DNA of 64,000 bases from Kolteria novifilia. GTDB lineage: Bacteria; Planctomycetota; Planctomycetia; Kolteriales; Kolteriaceae. This document shows, one piece after another, positions 53,908 to 62,506 of the stretch; the stretch's first letter is position 1; each line of letters starts with the position of its first letter. The stretch lies in the NCBI GenBank assembly GCA_007748055.1, contig CP036279.1, positions 6,572,001 through 6,636,000 on the forward strand, read 5' to 3'. The position numbers and the translations under genes were made by a program. The notes beneath the pieces are model-generated. The model worked only from the letters and a program-made list of their open reading frames with translations, did no database searches and was not told the origin of the DNA.

Positions 53908-54102
53908 CTAATGAAGCCCAGGGTCGCGCTTTGCGCACCCTGGGGACCGACCAGACATCCTCCAAACGCCGAAGGTGTTTTTTAACCCTCCGCGCCACGG
54001 AGCGGCCCCCTCTCACCTCCTTTAGAAAACCCTTCCAGGGTTTCCGGCACGCGGCGTGATCCCAACCCAGGGTGCGCGAAACGCGACCCTGGGCTTCGCT
54101 AG
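53908..54102. repeat. 195-bp inverted-repeat element, copy 2 (MITE-like)
   Basis: Same length and terminal arms as 53434-53628, with only scattered substitutions. The shared sequence continues beyond the element to AATGCCTTCGGCATAGGGCC, so the duplicated block is about 245 bases plus the upstream tandem units. Confidence 0.8.
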
Positions 54103-54200
54103 TCAATGCCTTCGGCATAGGGCCAGGCCCTCTCCTCGAATCGGGAGGACCTCGATCGGGTTGGTCGACCGTTACCTCGTCAAGAGACTTGTAGGTCAGG

Positions 54201-55041
54201 CTATTTGCCTGACTCTTCCCCGAGTTCCTTCTCTCGCGCCACCCTGAACATCGCTTCGGGCCAGTCTTTACCGGGATCATCATGGTCATCGATGCCGTCC
54301 ATCCCCAGGTTGCGGATGACGAACCCCGTTGCATCGTTCTCGTAGAGGAGCGGGCTTCCCCCTCGGGACCGGGGGTGCCGATGATCTCGGCCAGTTCGCT
54401 TGTCGAACACAGAACGTGAGTTTGATGACGGAGCATCCATGGTCGGTTGGGCGTCGACCAGAGCCACCTCGCCTTCGAATTTGTCGGGTCGATTGGGAGC
54501 CGCTCGGTCGCCCAAGGCGGCACTATCTTCGAAAGCCGAACGGCTTTGAGCTTCGGGAATCCCTCCAGGCTTTCCGGCGTGGCGAACTCCATGCAGGACA
54601 GCATTGCGGCCCGATCCGAGATGATCACGTTTCGAAGCCGCACGGATCGCGGGTGCCGTAGTCGTAGGGGAAGTGCAGCGGCGGTTCGAGGGCTTTCCAG
54701 AAACCATCCCGCACCGCCATCCACTGCTTTGGCCCCTTGTTGATCACCCACTGAATGCGGTGACGCTCCTTAATCCGCATCGTCTCGATCACCAAGGGGG
54801 TCGCGGTTTCGCCACCGATCTCCTCGGCCTCCGGCTTGATCTCCGAGAACCAAACCAGCTCACCCTCCGCGCGGATCTTGGCGATCTCGGCTTGACGCTC
54901 CCGCCAAGCGAGGTAGTACCACACCGACCACGCGAGAACGGGCAAAAGGAGGAGACTCCCGACGATGACTAGTCGCCGGCGCCAGCGGGAGGGACGTTTG
55001 CCCCCTTCCCCTCGCGATCTTGCTTCGGTTTCGGTCATCAT
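54201..55041 (-). pseudogene. Decayed gene for a single-pass membrane protein
   Basis: The N-terminal part (55041-54625, 138 codons) is protein-like: basic N-terminus, one transmembrane segment (LVIVGSLLLLPVLAWSVWYY) and a charged region (IAKIRAEGELVWFSEIKPE). It ends abruptly. A middle piece in a second frame (about 54670-54450, with FATPESLEGFPKLKAVRLSK) and a C-terminal piece in a third frame (about 54375-54201, with YENDATGFVIRNLGMDGIDD) continue on the same strand. The last block resembles the C-terminus of planctomycete proteins ending L-Y-S-V-G-P-D-G-x-D-D. At least two frameshifts or deletions are therefore inferred. It borders the repeat zone. A short intact protein of 138 residues is the alternative. 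Confidence 0.5.
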
Positions 55042-55259
55042 GGAACAACGTTACCTCTTGGCGCATCTCGACCGTCCCGCCTACAACGATCGCACCACCC
55101 CTGCGTGCCAACGGGGATACGTTGAGCTCTCCAGCGATAATCCGGCGCCAAAAGTCGACGAATCGGCTTGCGAATCGGGCCGGAGCGCTAGAGTGGAGTG
55201 GTAGCCTGTGGGAACAAACGTCTACCCCTGCGCCCTCTCCATCGCTGGAGGCCTACTTG

Positions 55260-55982
55260 ATGACGCTTGGGATTCGCCCGACGGCCGACGCGGACGCAAC
55301 GATCAGTTCCGCGCGAGCTCGTCTCGATCCGGAGTTCGCGTCCCTCCTCGATCCCTTTCTCCATCAGCTCGAGGTCGACGACGAGACGGTCGTCTGCGGC
55401 ACCTGGCCCGATCTGCGACTCGCGTTCCTCAATAAGGGGTGGTTCCTCGCTCTGAAACAACACCATCCTCGGCCGGAAGAGTCCGACCGCTGGGGGCTGG
55501 GAAGGAACATACTCGATGGCATCCACGGTCCGCTAAAGTCCTTCTTCGAGACGAACCTCCGACACTGCTTGGAGAAGTCGGTCCCCTGGCATCATCGCTA
55601 CGAATGCTCCTCGCCCAACGAGTTCCGCGAGTACCAAATGAACGTCCTGCCCCTGCCCCGGCAAGCGGGCCTCTTGATCCTGCACTTTCTCACCGAGCGT
55701 CGTCCCCACGAAGAGCGGCGCGTCCTCCATCATCCCGAGGAGCAAACCTTTCGTGATCGAGACGGCTTCATCATCCAGTGCTCCTACTGCCGACGGGTCC
55801 GGAAAGCCGACGGGGAGCCTTCGTGGCACTGGGTCCCCGAGTGGGTGGCCACGAGTCCTTCCAAGACGAGTCACGGTCTATGTCGCGACTGCTTGCTTGC
55901 CTACTTCGATGCTCTTGTCGACGTCGACTCTCCCGCCGCGACGAGCGTCCCACCGAACAATGTTGTTCGGGGAGATGGGTAG
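55260..55982 (+). CDS. PAS-like protein with a C-terminal two-pair cysteine motif
   Basis: 240 residues from the ATG at 55260, eight bases after GGAGG (the frame to 55020 is rejected). Residues ~35-175 look like a PAS-type sensor fold (VVCGTWPDLRLAFLNKGWFL... GLLILHFLTERR). The C-terminal ~50 residues hold CSYCRRVR...W.WVPEWV... and SHGLCRDCLLAYF. This is a C-x2-C plus C-x2-C motif often found at the end of PAS and response-regulator proteins. It probably binds zinc or another metal. No kinase, HTH or cyclase domain is present, so output must be through a partner. Confidence 0.75.
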   Translation: MTLGIRPTADADATISSARARLDPEFASLLDPFLHQLEVDDETVVCGTWPDLRLAFLNKGWFLALKQHHPRPEESDRWGLGRNILDGIHGPLKSFFETNLRHCLEKSVPWHHRYECSSPNEFREYQMNVLPLPRQAGLLILHFLTERRPHEERRVLHHPEEQTFRDRDGFIIQCSYCRRVRKADGEPSWHWVPEWVATSPSKTSHGLCRDCLLAYFDALVDVDSPAATSVPPNNVVRGDG

Positions 55983-56148
55983 CACCTCGCCAACGGCCCG
56001 TTGATCTATTCGCCGCCGGGAGAATACGGGGATCGTTTGACCTTCCACGCGGACCAGGTCACAATGGCACGCCGAACCGCCGGTTCACGAGAGAGCCACG
56101 CTCGACGCGCGAACCATCCACCCTGCCCGAACGAGGAACCACGAACCG

Positions 56149-57951
56149 ATGCGCGCCCCCGTCACTCGTTTCCCCCAACACCGATTCCCCCACCAAACCC
56201 CAACATGGGTCGGCTTGATCGCGGTGGCATTTCTCGCCCTTGGTGCCCACGACGCTCTGGGCGCCGAGGAGGTCGAACACCCGAACGTCTTGCTCATTCT
56301 GACCGACGACCAGGGTTGGGGAGATCTCGGCTCGCACGGCAACGAGGTGCTCGAGACGCCGGTGCTCGACAAGCTCGCCGCCGAAGGGGTGACCTTCGAT
56401 CGCTTCTACGTCTCGCCCGTCTGCGCCCCGACCCGCGCGAGCGTCCTGACCGGCCGCTACCACGCGCGCACCGGTGTCAGCGGGGTGACGCACGGGCTCG
56501 AGGTGATGAACGCCGAGGAGGTGACGATCGCCGAGTTGCTCGGCAAGGCGGGTTACGCCACCGGCTGCTTTGGCAAGTGGCACAACGGCTCGCACTATCC
56601 CTTTCACCCCAACGGCCAGGGCTTCGAGGAGTTCGTCGGCTTCTGCGCGGGCCACTGGACGCTCTACTTCGACACCCAGCTCGAGCACAACGGCAACGAA
56701 TTTAAGAGCCGGGGCTACATCAGCGACGTCCTGACCGACCGCGCGATCGGCTTCATGGAGGCCAACCGCGAGAAGCCGTTTCTCTGCTACGTGCCGTACA
56801 ACGCGCCCCATTCGCCTTTCCAGGTTCCCGACACGCCTTACGACAAGTACCGGCTCAAGGGGCTCGATCCCGAGCTCGCGACCGTCTACGGGATGGTGGA
56901 GAACCTCGACCACAACATCGGCCGGATGCTTTCGACGCTGGACGACCTCGGCCTGCGGGAGAAGACGATCGTCATCTTCCTGACCGACAACGGTCCCAAC
57001 ACGAAGCGTTACAACGGCGGCATGCTCGGTCGCAAGGGCTCGACCGACGAAGGGGGGGTGCGGGTGCCGTGCATCATCTCGTGGCCTGGGCACTTGAAGC
57101 CGCGTCGGGTCGAACCGCTGGCGGCGCACATCGACCTGTTGCCGACGATCATGCAACTCTGCCACGTCGCGGTTCCCTCGTCGCTGAAGCTCGACGGCGT
57201 GAGCCTGGTGCCGTTGCTCGAGGGGAAGACCGAGGGCTGGCCCGAGCGAACGCTCTTTCATCGCTACGCCCGACGGGGGAAGGACGACGCATCGATGGCG
57301 GTGCGGACGTCGCGGCACCGGATGTCGCGCAAGTCGAAGAAGCAGCCGTGGCGTCTCTACGACATGCACACCGATCCTGGCCAGAAGGAGAACATCGCCA
57401 AGGAGAATCCCGCGATCGTCGACCGTCTCGGCAAGGCGTACGCCGCGTGGGAGAAGGACGTGACCAAGGGGGGCTTTGGGCAGCGGCCGATCGAGGTCGG
57501 TCATTCGCAGTCGCCAGCGGTGAGCCTGCTCGCTCCCGAGGCCCAGATGAGCGGCTTGCACTTTCATGGCAAAACGGGCTGGGCCAACGACTGGCTCCAG
57601 GGGTTCACCAGCCCCGAGGCGACCGCGACGTGGCCGCTCGAGGTGGCCCATCCGGGAACGTATGACGTGACGATCTACTACACGTGTCCCGCGAAGGACG
57701 TCGGCAAAGTGGTCGAAGCTCGCGTGGGTGACGCGAATCTCGAGAAGCCAATCACCCGGGCCTTCGACCCCGAGGAGGTCCATGGCCCCAATCGCGTGGG
57801 CCGCAAGGAGGTCGGCGAGAAGAAGTGGGCCGCCCTGCCGATGGGAAGCGTCACGCTCCCGCGGGGCGAGACGAAGGTCGTTCTCTCCGTGGCCAAGCCC
57901 GCCACCGACGACTTCAGCGTCAAGCGCGTCGAGATCCGCAAGGTGAAGTGA
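56149..57951 (+). CDS. Secreted type I sulfatase
   Basis: 600 residues with a signal peptide (about residues 18-38). The metal-binding Asp pair is LILTDDQGWGD (53-54). The formylglycine motif is C92-A-P-T-R within SPVCAPTRASVLTGRYH, so Cys92 should be converted to formylglycine by an FGE. GKWHNGSH, NAPHSPF and LTDNGPN complete the active site. The C-terminal ~130 residues (from TGWANDWLQGF) form an extra beta-rich domain like those binding carbohydrate. It would desulfate a polysaccharide or glycan, matching the GH16 enzyme. It is immediately upstream of the IS element. Confidence 0.92.
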   Translation: MRAPVTRFPQHRFPHQTPTWVGLIAVAFLALGAHDALGAEEVEHPNVLLILTDDQGWGDLGSHGNEVLETPVLDKLAAEGVTFDRFYVSPVCAPTRASVLTGRYHARTGVSGVTHGLEVMNAEEVTIAELLGKAGYATGCFGKWHNGSHYPFHPNGQGFEEFVGFCAGHWTLYFDTQLEHNGNEFKSRGYISDVLTDRAIGFMEANREKPFLCYVPYNAPHSPFQVPDTPYDKYRLKGLDPELATVYGMVENLDHNIGRMLSTLDDLGLREKTIVIFLTDNGPNTKRYNGGMLGRKGSTDEGGVRVPCIISWPGHLKPRRVEPLAAHIDLLPTIMQLCHVAVPSSLKLDGVSLVPLLEGKTEGWPERTLFHRYARRGKDDASMAVRTSRHRMSRKSKKQPWRLYDMHTDPGQKENIAKENPAIVDRLGKAYAAWEKDVTKGGFGQRPIEVGHSQSPAVSLLAPEAQMSGLHFHGKTGWANDWLQGFTSPEATATWPLEVAHPGTYDVTIYYTCPAKDVGKVVEARVGDANLEKPITRAFDPEEVHGPNRVGRKEVGEKKWAALPMGSVTLPRGETKVVLSVAKPATDDFSVKRVEIRKVK

Positions 57952-57988
57952 CGCCAGAGATTTTCAGTCCCCCCCTCGCCCTAGGGGG

Positions 57989-58038
57989 TGTACGGACTGT
58001 GGACATAGGTGGCGCTTGTTCGGAGAGATGGGTAACAC
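57989..58038 (+). repeat. Left terminal inverted repeat of the IS481 element
   Basis: Begins TGTACGGACTG and ends TGGGTAACAC. Position by position it matches the reverse complement of the right end at 35 of 50 bases, with the outer 7 and inner 10 identical. Confidence 0.75.
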
Positions 58039-58080
58039 CTTTTGGGTATCGTAAGCGACTTCTTCAGAAGGAGTCGAGCG

Positions 58081-59370
58081 ATGCCTTGGAAGGTGGCGAG
58101 TGTGGAAACGATTCGTCGGGAGTTTGTGGAGTTGGCGTCGAAGGAGGGGGCGAACAGGTCGGAGCTTTGCCGTCGCTTCGGCATCTCGCGCAAGACTGGC
58201 TACAAGTGGCTGGCGAGGTACGAAGCTTCGGGCGGATCGGGGCTGGAGGACCGTTCGCGTCGTCCGGTTTCTTCTCCAGGGCGGACCAGCGAGGAGATGG
58301 AATCGGTGGTGCTGGCGGCTCACCGAGAGATGAATAGGTCATGGGGTGGTCGCAAGCTGCGTCAGCTCTTGCTTGACCGGGGAGTCTCGGGGGTACCCGC
58401 GGCGAGTACGATCACGGAGATTCTGAGGCGTCACGGGGAGTTGTCGCCTCGTGAGGAATCGACGTTGGGCCCCTATCAGCGGTTCGAGCGGGAGAGGCCC
58501 AACGAGCTATGGCAGATGGATTTCAAGGGTCACTTCGGACTTGCTGACGGGACGCGTTGTCATCCTCTGACGATGCTGGATGACCATTCCCGCTTCTCGC
58601 TGGTGATCGAAGCCTTCGGCAACGAGCGTGGCGAGACGGTTCGTGGTGCGTTGACGGCCGCGTTTCGCGTCTATGGCCTTCCCGAGGCGATGCTGATGGA
58701 CAATGGTGCTCCGTGGGGCAACGACCGCGAGAGTCCTTGGACGCCGCTGACGGTGTGGCTATTGCGGTTGGGAGTGCAGGTGCTTCATGGCCGCCCGAGT
58801 CATCCTCAGACGCAGGGGAAGCTGGAGCGTTTTCACCAGAGTTTGAAGGCGGAAGTGCTGCAAGGAGGGCCGCTACGGGACCTTCAGCAATCGCAAGAGC
58901 GTTTTGATCGCTGGCGGTCGGTGTACAACTTCGAGCGTCCACACGAGTCGTTGGGGATGCGTCCACCGGGGGAGCGTTACGAGGCGAGTGCTCGTCGTTA
59001 TCCGGAGGAGGTGCCTCCGTTGGAGTTCAGTCCGATCGACGAGATTCGCAAGGTTCAGCGTCGGGGCGAGTTCCATTTTCAGGGTCAGCAGTGGTACGTG
59101 AGCCAGGCGTTCTCTGGCGAGCACGTGGGACTCCGTCCGACGCTCGTCGATGGCGTGTGGGAAGTGTGGTTTGGACGAGTTTGGCTCGGTGAGCTGGACC
59201 AGTCGATCAGTGGTGAACGCCGACGGGTGGTCCGTCGGCGCCCGAGGGGATTGAACGAGGGATCCGGGGGTGGCACGGACTGCGGTCGCTGCGATCCCTC
59301 CGTCCGTTCCACCCCCGAAACCGAAGAAGAGGACGTGTTACCCATGTCCCCGGACACCTGTTACCCTTGA
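58081..59370 (+). CDS. IS481-family transposase
   Basis: 429 residues from the ATG at 58081 (MPWKVASVETIRRE), seven bases after AAGGAG. N-terminal helix-turn-helix (SELCRRFGISRKTGYKWLARY) and the rve integrase core: Asp in LWQMDFKGHF, Asp in MDNGAPWG, and Glu in GKLERFHQSLKAE, so the DDE triad is complete. A C-terminal beta region follows. The stop codon lies within the right inverted repeat, as is common. Activity looks possible. Confidence 0.93.
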   Translation: MPWKVASVETIRREFVELASKEGANRSELCRRFGISRKTGYKWLARYEASGGSGLEDRSRRPVSSPGRTSEEMESVVLAAHREMNRSWGGRKLRQLLLDRGVSGVPAASTITEILRRHGELSPREESTLGPYQRFERERPNELWQMDFKGHFGLADGTRCHPLTMLDDHSRFSLVIEAFGNERGETVRGALTAAFRVYGLPEAMLMDNGAPWGNDRESPWTPLTVWLLRLGVQVLHGRPSHPQTQGKLERFHQSLKAEVLQGGPLRDLQQSQERFDRWRSVYNFERPHESLGMRPPGERYEASARRYPEEVPPLEFSPIDEIRKVQRRGEFHFQGQQWYVSQAFSGEHVGLRPTLVDGVWEVWFGRVWLGELDQSISGERRRVVRRRPRGLNEGSGGGTDCGRCDPSVRSTPETEEEDVLPMSPDTCYP

Positions 59371-59384
59371 CTCCGGCCCGTACA
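59335..59384 (-). repeat. Right terminal inverted repeat of the IS481 element
   Basis: Read on the minus strand it begins TGTACGGGCCG and ends TGGGTAACAC. It overlaps the last 36 bases of the transposase gene. Confidence 0.75.
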
Positions 59385-59521
59385 GGGGGGAATAAGGGGG
59401 GCTCTTCTTCCCTCCACCTGTAAGCCAGGCCATCGCCTGACGAGGCATTCGGGTTCGACCACCGTTCTTCCAGAGAAGGACGAGGGCGCCCTAAACGTAG
59501 GACAAGGAAGCCCCCCTCCAA

Positions 59522-59608
59522 CTCCCCCTTGGATAAGGGGGAGCGTCAGATGGGCTCCCCTTGGATAAGGGGGAGCGTCAGATGGGCTCCCCTTGGACAA
59601 AGGGGGAG
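59522..59608. repeat. Three tandem CTCCCCTTGGATAAGGGGGAG hairpins
   Basis: Palindromes begin near 59522, 59554 and 59587, spaced by the link CGTCAGATGGG (repeat unit about 32 bp). They are members of the CCCCTTG palindrome family. They fill most of the 270 bases between the IS element and the LptF/LptG gene end, and the last is 47 bases from that stop. Confidence 0.75.
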
Positions 59609-59654
59609 AGTCAGGCAATGGCCTGACCTACGAAGAACTGACCTACGAAGAACC

Positions 59655-60758
59655 CTACGTGCCGATGCGGGTGAAGAGACCGAGGGCGACGGGACCGAAG
59701 AGAAAGACCGGGATCCAGGCGGCCGAGAGCGGGTCGATGTAGCCGTGAGAGGCGAAATAGCCCGAGCAGGCGTCGATCACGAAAAAGAGCGCGCTGATGA
59801 TCATCGACACGAAGATGCTTCGGTAGATGTTCTTACGCTCCCATTGCAACACGAAGGGAATGCCGATCAGCACCAACAGCAGGTTGAGGATCGGCTGCAT
59901 CAAGCGGTTGTGGATGATGATGCGGACCTTGCGCGGGTCCTTGATCTCGCCGCGCTGCAATTCGGCCAAGAGTTCCCACGTTCCCGCGAACCCCATCCAG
60001 TTGCGCCGCCGGATCATATCGCCGAAGCTGATGTCGGTGAAGAGAAACGCGTTGCCGTCGGGGAGAATGCGGACCTTCTCCTCCTCCCCCTCGGCGGTCT
60101 TCTTGACGGTCGGCAACGGGTCGGGTTTGATGAGCAGCCAACCCCAACGCCCCGTCTTCTCATCCTGACGCCAATACGCCACCGAGGAACGAAGCTCGGG
60201 AGGATGCACCCCGAGTTCCAAGGGGAGCGTGACGTTGAACTTCTCAATCCGCTTGTCCTCGCGGTGGGCGGTCTCGCCTCGAATCAACACGTGGTCGCGG
60301 TCGAAGTGACTCGTCGGCAACAAATCCCTGTTGGCTTCGATATCCTCGTGCAGTCGCTGTAGGGGCTCGGAATAACGTGGCAGAATGAGCTCGCGGTTGA
60401 TAACGCCAAAACCGATCATGCAGCCCGCCCCGAAGATGATCGGCACGAGCGCCCGCTTGGTCGGCACACCCGCCGCCAGCAGGGCGACGATCTCGTTGTG
60501 GCGATGCAGCGCGGCCAACGTCACCATCGCGGCAATCTGGGTAATGATGGGCGAGAGGCGGTTGTAGTACTCGAACGAGTGCAGGACGTAGTACTTCGTC
60601 GCCCGGCGAACAAACGCGATCGTTCCGGCGTGGTCCTCAATGAACTCGTCGGCGTTCGAGAAGAGGTCGATCACGACATAGAGGCCGACCATACTCGAAA
60701 AACAGATCGCGTAGGCGATGACGAAGTTCGCGAAGAGATAGCGGTCCATGATCCGCAT
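59655..60758 (-). CDS. LptF/LptG family permease (YjgP/YjgQ)
   Basis: 367 residues from the ATG at 60758 (MRIMDRYLFANFVIA); upstream residues of the open frame look untranslated. Family hallmarks are MDRYLFANF at TM1, RLSPIITQIAAMVTLAALHRHNEIVALLAAGV at TM2-TM3, a ~170-residue outer jellyroll, and three C-terminal segments. It should be one of the two membrane subunits that, with LptB, lift lipopolysaccharide or a similar lipid out of the inner membrane. The partner subunit is not adjacent. Confidence 0.87.
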   Translation of the reverse strand: MRIMDRYLFANFVIAYAICFSSMVGLYVVIDLFSNADEFIEDHAGTIAFVRRATKYYVLHSFEYYNRLSPIITQIAAMVTLAALHRHNEIVALLAAGVPTKRALVPIIFGAGCMIGFGVINRELILPRYSEPLQRLHEDIEANRDLLPTSHFDRDHVLIRGETAHREDKRIEKFNVTLPLELGVHPPELRSSVAYWRQDEKTGRWGWLLIKPDPLPTVKKTAEGEEEKVRILPDGNAFLFTDISFGDMIRRRNWMGFAGTWELLAELQRGEIKDPRKVRIIIHNRLMQPILNLLLVLIGIPFVLQWERKNIYRSIFVSMIISALFFVIDACSGYFASHGYIDPLSAAWIPVFLFGPVALGLFTRIGT

Positions 60759-61205
60759 GGCGAAGGGATCCCGTCGAGAAATCGTTGAGCAAACCGCGGG
60801 GCACGTTGTCTGGTTTGGGGGCCGTATAACGTCCCAGGCGGAACGGCTCAACCCCACTCCGTATCGACTTGTGCGAGTGGCTTCACCACCGATTCCCTTT
60901 GGACGAATGTTCACTCTCGGGTACCGGAGCGCGCAAGAAGTCGCGGACGGTGGTCGAACTCCGGGGACAGAGGGTTAACGCCGGAAGAGAGTCTTGCCCC
61001 GAGACTTCCAGTAGCCATCCCAGAACTCCCATGTTGATCAGGATCGAATGTTGCCACCACACCGTTCACCGAAAGGACGGGGATGCCCATTCACGCCAGT
61101 CGATCCATGGAGATTCGTGGTAGAGTGGCATGAACGTGGCACGCTCCCCTGGGGAGTCCTTGCGGCGGGGATAGATACTGAACCCACGGGACCTGAGCCA
61201 TCGAC
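60759..61205. other. Gene-free interval between divergent lptF/G-like and YwqK-like genes
   Basis: About 450 bases, promoters for both genes expected. No convincing gene, repeat or RNA structure. Confidence 0.5.
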
Positions 61206-62255
61206 GTGCGTTGGGCGTTTCGCTACCTTTGGATCCTCTTGTCGATTGGCGTCGTCGGCGGCGGCTGCGCCAAGGGAACGCGCGAAGTCGTCCTCAAGCA
61301 CACCAACGGCCAGATCAAATCGCGCGGCAAGTTCAAGGACGGCCTCGCCACCGGCCCCTTCGTCTTCTGGTACCCCTCGGGCGTGAAGGAGTCCGAAGGC
61401 CTCTACGAGGGCGGCGAGCAGACCGGCCGCTGGGTCTACTTTCACCCCTCCGGTAGCAAGGCCCGCGAGGGCGAATTCGCCGACGGCCTGCAAGAGGGGG
61501 TCTGGATCGACTGGCACCCCAATGGCCAAAAGGCGCTCTCCGAGGAGTTGCGTGCCGGCAAACGCGAGGGCTTGGTCCTCGCGTGGGACGCCGAGGGGAA
61601 TCTGCTCTTCCGCGAGACCTACGCCGACGATCAACTCGAGGGATCGGCGACATACTACCATGCCGAGGGGGGAACCAAGGCGGAAGGGAGCTACCGGAGC
61701 GGGTTGCCCCACGGGCCGTGGAGCTACTTTCACGAGAATGGTGAACGGGAGGCCGAGGGGAATTTCGACCAAGGCGACCGCGTCGGCCCATGGGTCTTCT
61801 GGCATCCCAACGGGGAGAAGCGGCAGGAGGGAAACTACGCCGACGGTCTCCCCGACGGGGTTTGGGCTCGGTGGTACGACAGCGGGGTGCGTCAAGATCG
61901 TGTCACCTACCGCCAGGGCCGTCGCGATGGCCCATTCATCGCGTGGGGCCCGACGGGGATCAAGCTTGAGGAGGGTTCGATCGTCGACGAAGCGGTCTAT
62001 GCCGAGACCTCCGAGGAGAACTCCACGGCCGCCGCCGACCCGACCAGTTCCGACGAGGGGCGTCCCGAGATGGGACGTTCGCGGGACCGCTTCAGCGGCC
62101 AGATCAAGACGTGGCTCGGAGGGGGCCGGTCAATGGTCAGCAACTTCCAAGGCGGCAAGCTTCACGGCCCGCGCCGACTGCTCGACGCGGATGGCAAGGT
62201 TGTCTCGGAGGACTACTTCCGGGATGGGGAGTTGGTGCGCGGAGCGGGGAGATGA
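61206..62255 (+). CDS. YwqK/MORN-repeat lipoprotein
   Basis: 349 residues starting at GTG 61206 (GTG CGT TGG). A short hydrophobic signal ends in a lipobox-like VGGGC, predicting a lipid anchor. The body is made of ~12 repeats of about 23 residues ending W-x-x-(F/Y/W)-x-x-(S/N)-G-x-K (examples GPFVFWYPSGVKESEG and GPWVFWHPNGEKRQEG), the MORN_2/YwqK pattern. Related proteins are annotated as antitoxins of the YwqK family, but no toxin is beside it. Surface scaffolding is as likely. Confidence 0.83.
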   Translation: MRWAFRYLWILLSIGVVGGGCAKGTREVVLKHTNGQIKSRGKFKDGLATGPFVFWYPSGVKESEGLYEGGEQTGRWVYFHPSGSKAREGEFADGLQEGVWIDWHPNGQKALSEELRAGKREGLVLAWDAEGNLLFRETYADDQLEGSATYYHAEGGTKAEGSYRSGLPHGPWSYFHENGEREAEGNFDQGDRVGPWVFWHPNGEKRQEGNYADGLPDGVWARWYDSGVRQDRVTYRQGRRDGPFIAWGPTGIKLEEGSIVDEAVYAETSEENSTAAADPTSSDEGRPEMGRSRDRFSGQIKTWLGGGRSMVSNFQGGKLHGPRRLLDADGKVVSEDYFRDGELVRGAGR

Positions 62256-62321
62256 GTTTCCGCCGGCAACGGTGATGGAGGGTCGAGGTTGACCCGACGA
62301 AGCTGACAATCGTCGCGAGGA

Positions 62322-62400
62322 CACTGGCCTGGCAAGCAGCCCGTGGCATCCTGGAGAGAGTCCGGGAACATCAGCATGCCCACGCAAGAGTGGGTATGGC
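62322..62400. repeat. Two adjacent dispersed palindromic repeats
   Basis: CACTGGCctggcaagCAGCCcGTGGCA at 62322-62348 (GTGCCA/GGCTG family) is followed by ATGCCCAC-6-GTGGGTAT at 62376-62397 (TGCCCACG family). They lie between the convergent YwqK-like gene and gltA and could end both transcripts. Confidence 0.5.
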
Positions 62401-62506
62401 CCCAAGGTGCCAAGGCATAGTGACCGGAAACGGGCACCCGGAGATGAAGGTGGATCAAGACCCACCCTACAAGATATTCCCAGCCCACGATGACGAAGAA
62501 CGTTTG

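Larger units (their letters stand above)
57989..59384 (+). mobile_element. Complete IS481-family insertion sequence
   Basis: 1396 bp bounded by 50-bp imperfect inverted repeats (57989-58038 and 59335-59384, 35 of 50 positions matching, both starting TGTACGG and containing TGGGTAACAC). It has one transposase gene, with no frame damage. GGGGG on both sides (57984-57988 and 59385-59389) is a possible 5-bp target duplication. The outer flanks join into one CCCCTTG-type palindrome, so the element went into an existing intergenic repeat. Confidence 0.85.

Noticed and set aside
61206-62255. Toxin-antitoxin module
   Set aside because: YwqK-type repeats are present but there is no toxin gene beside it and the protein has a lipobox-like signal.
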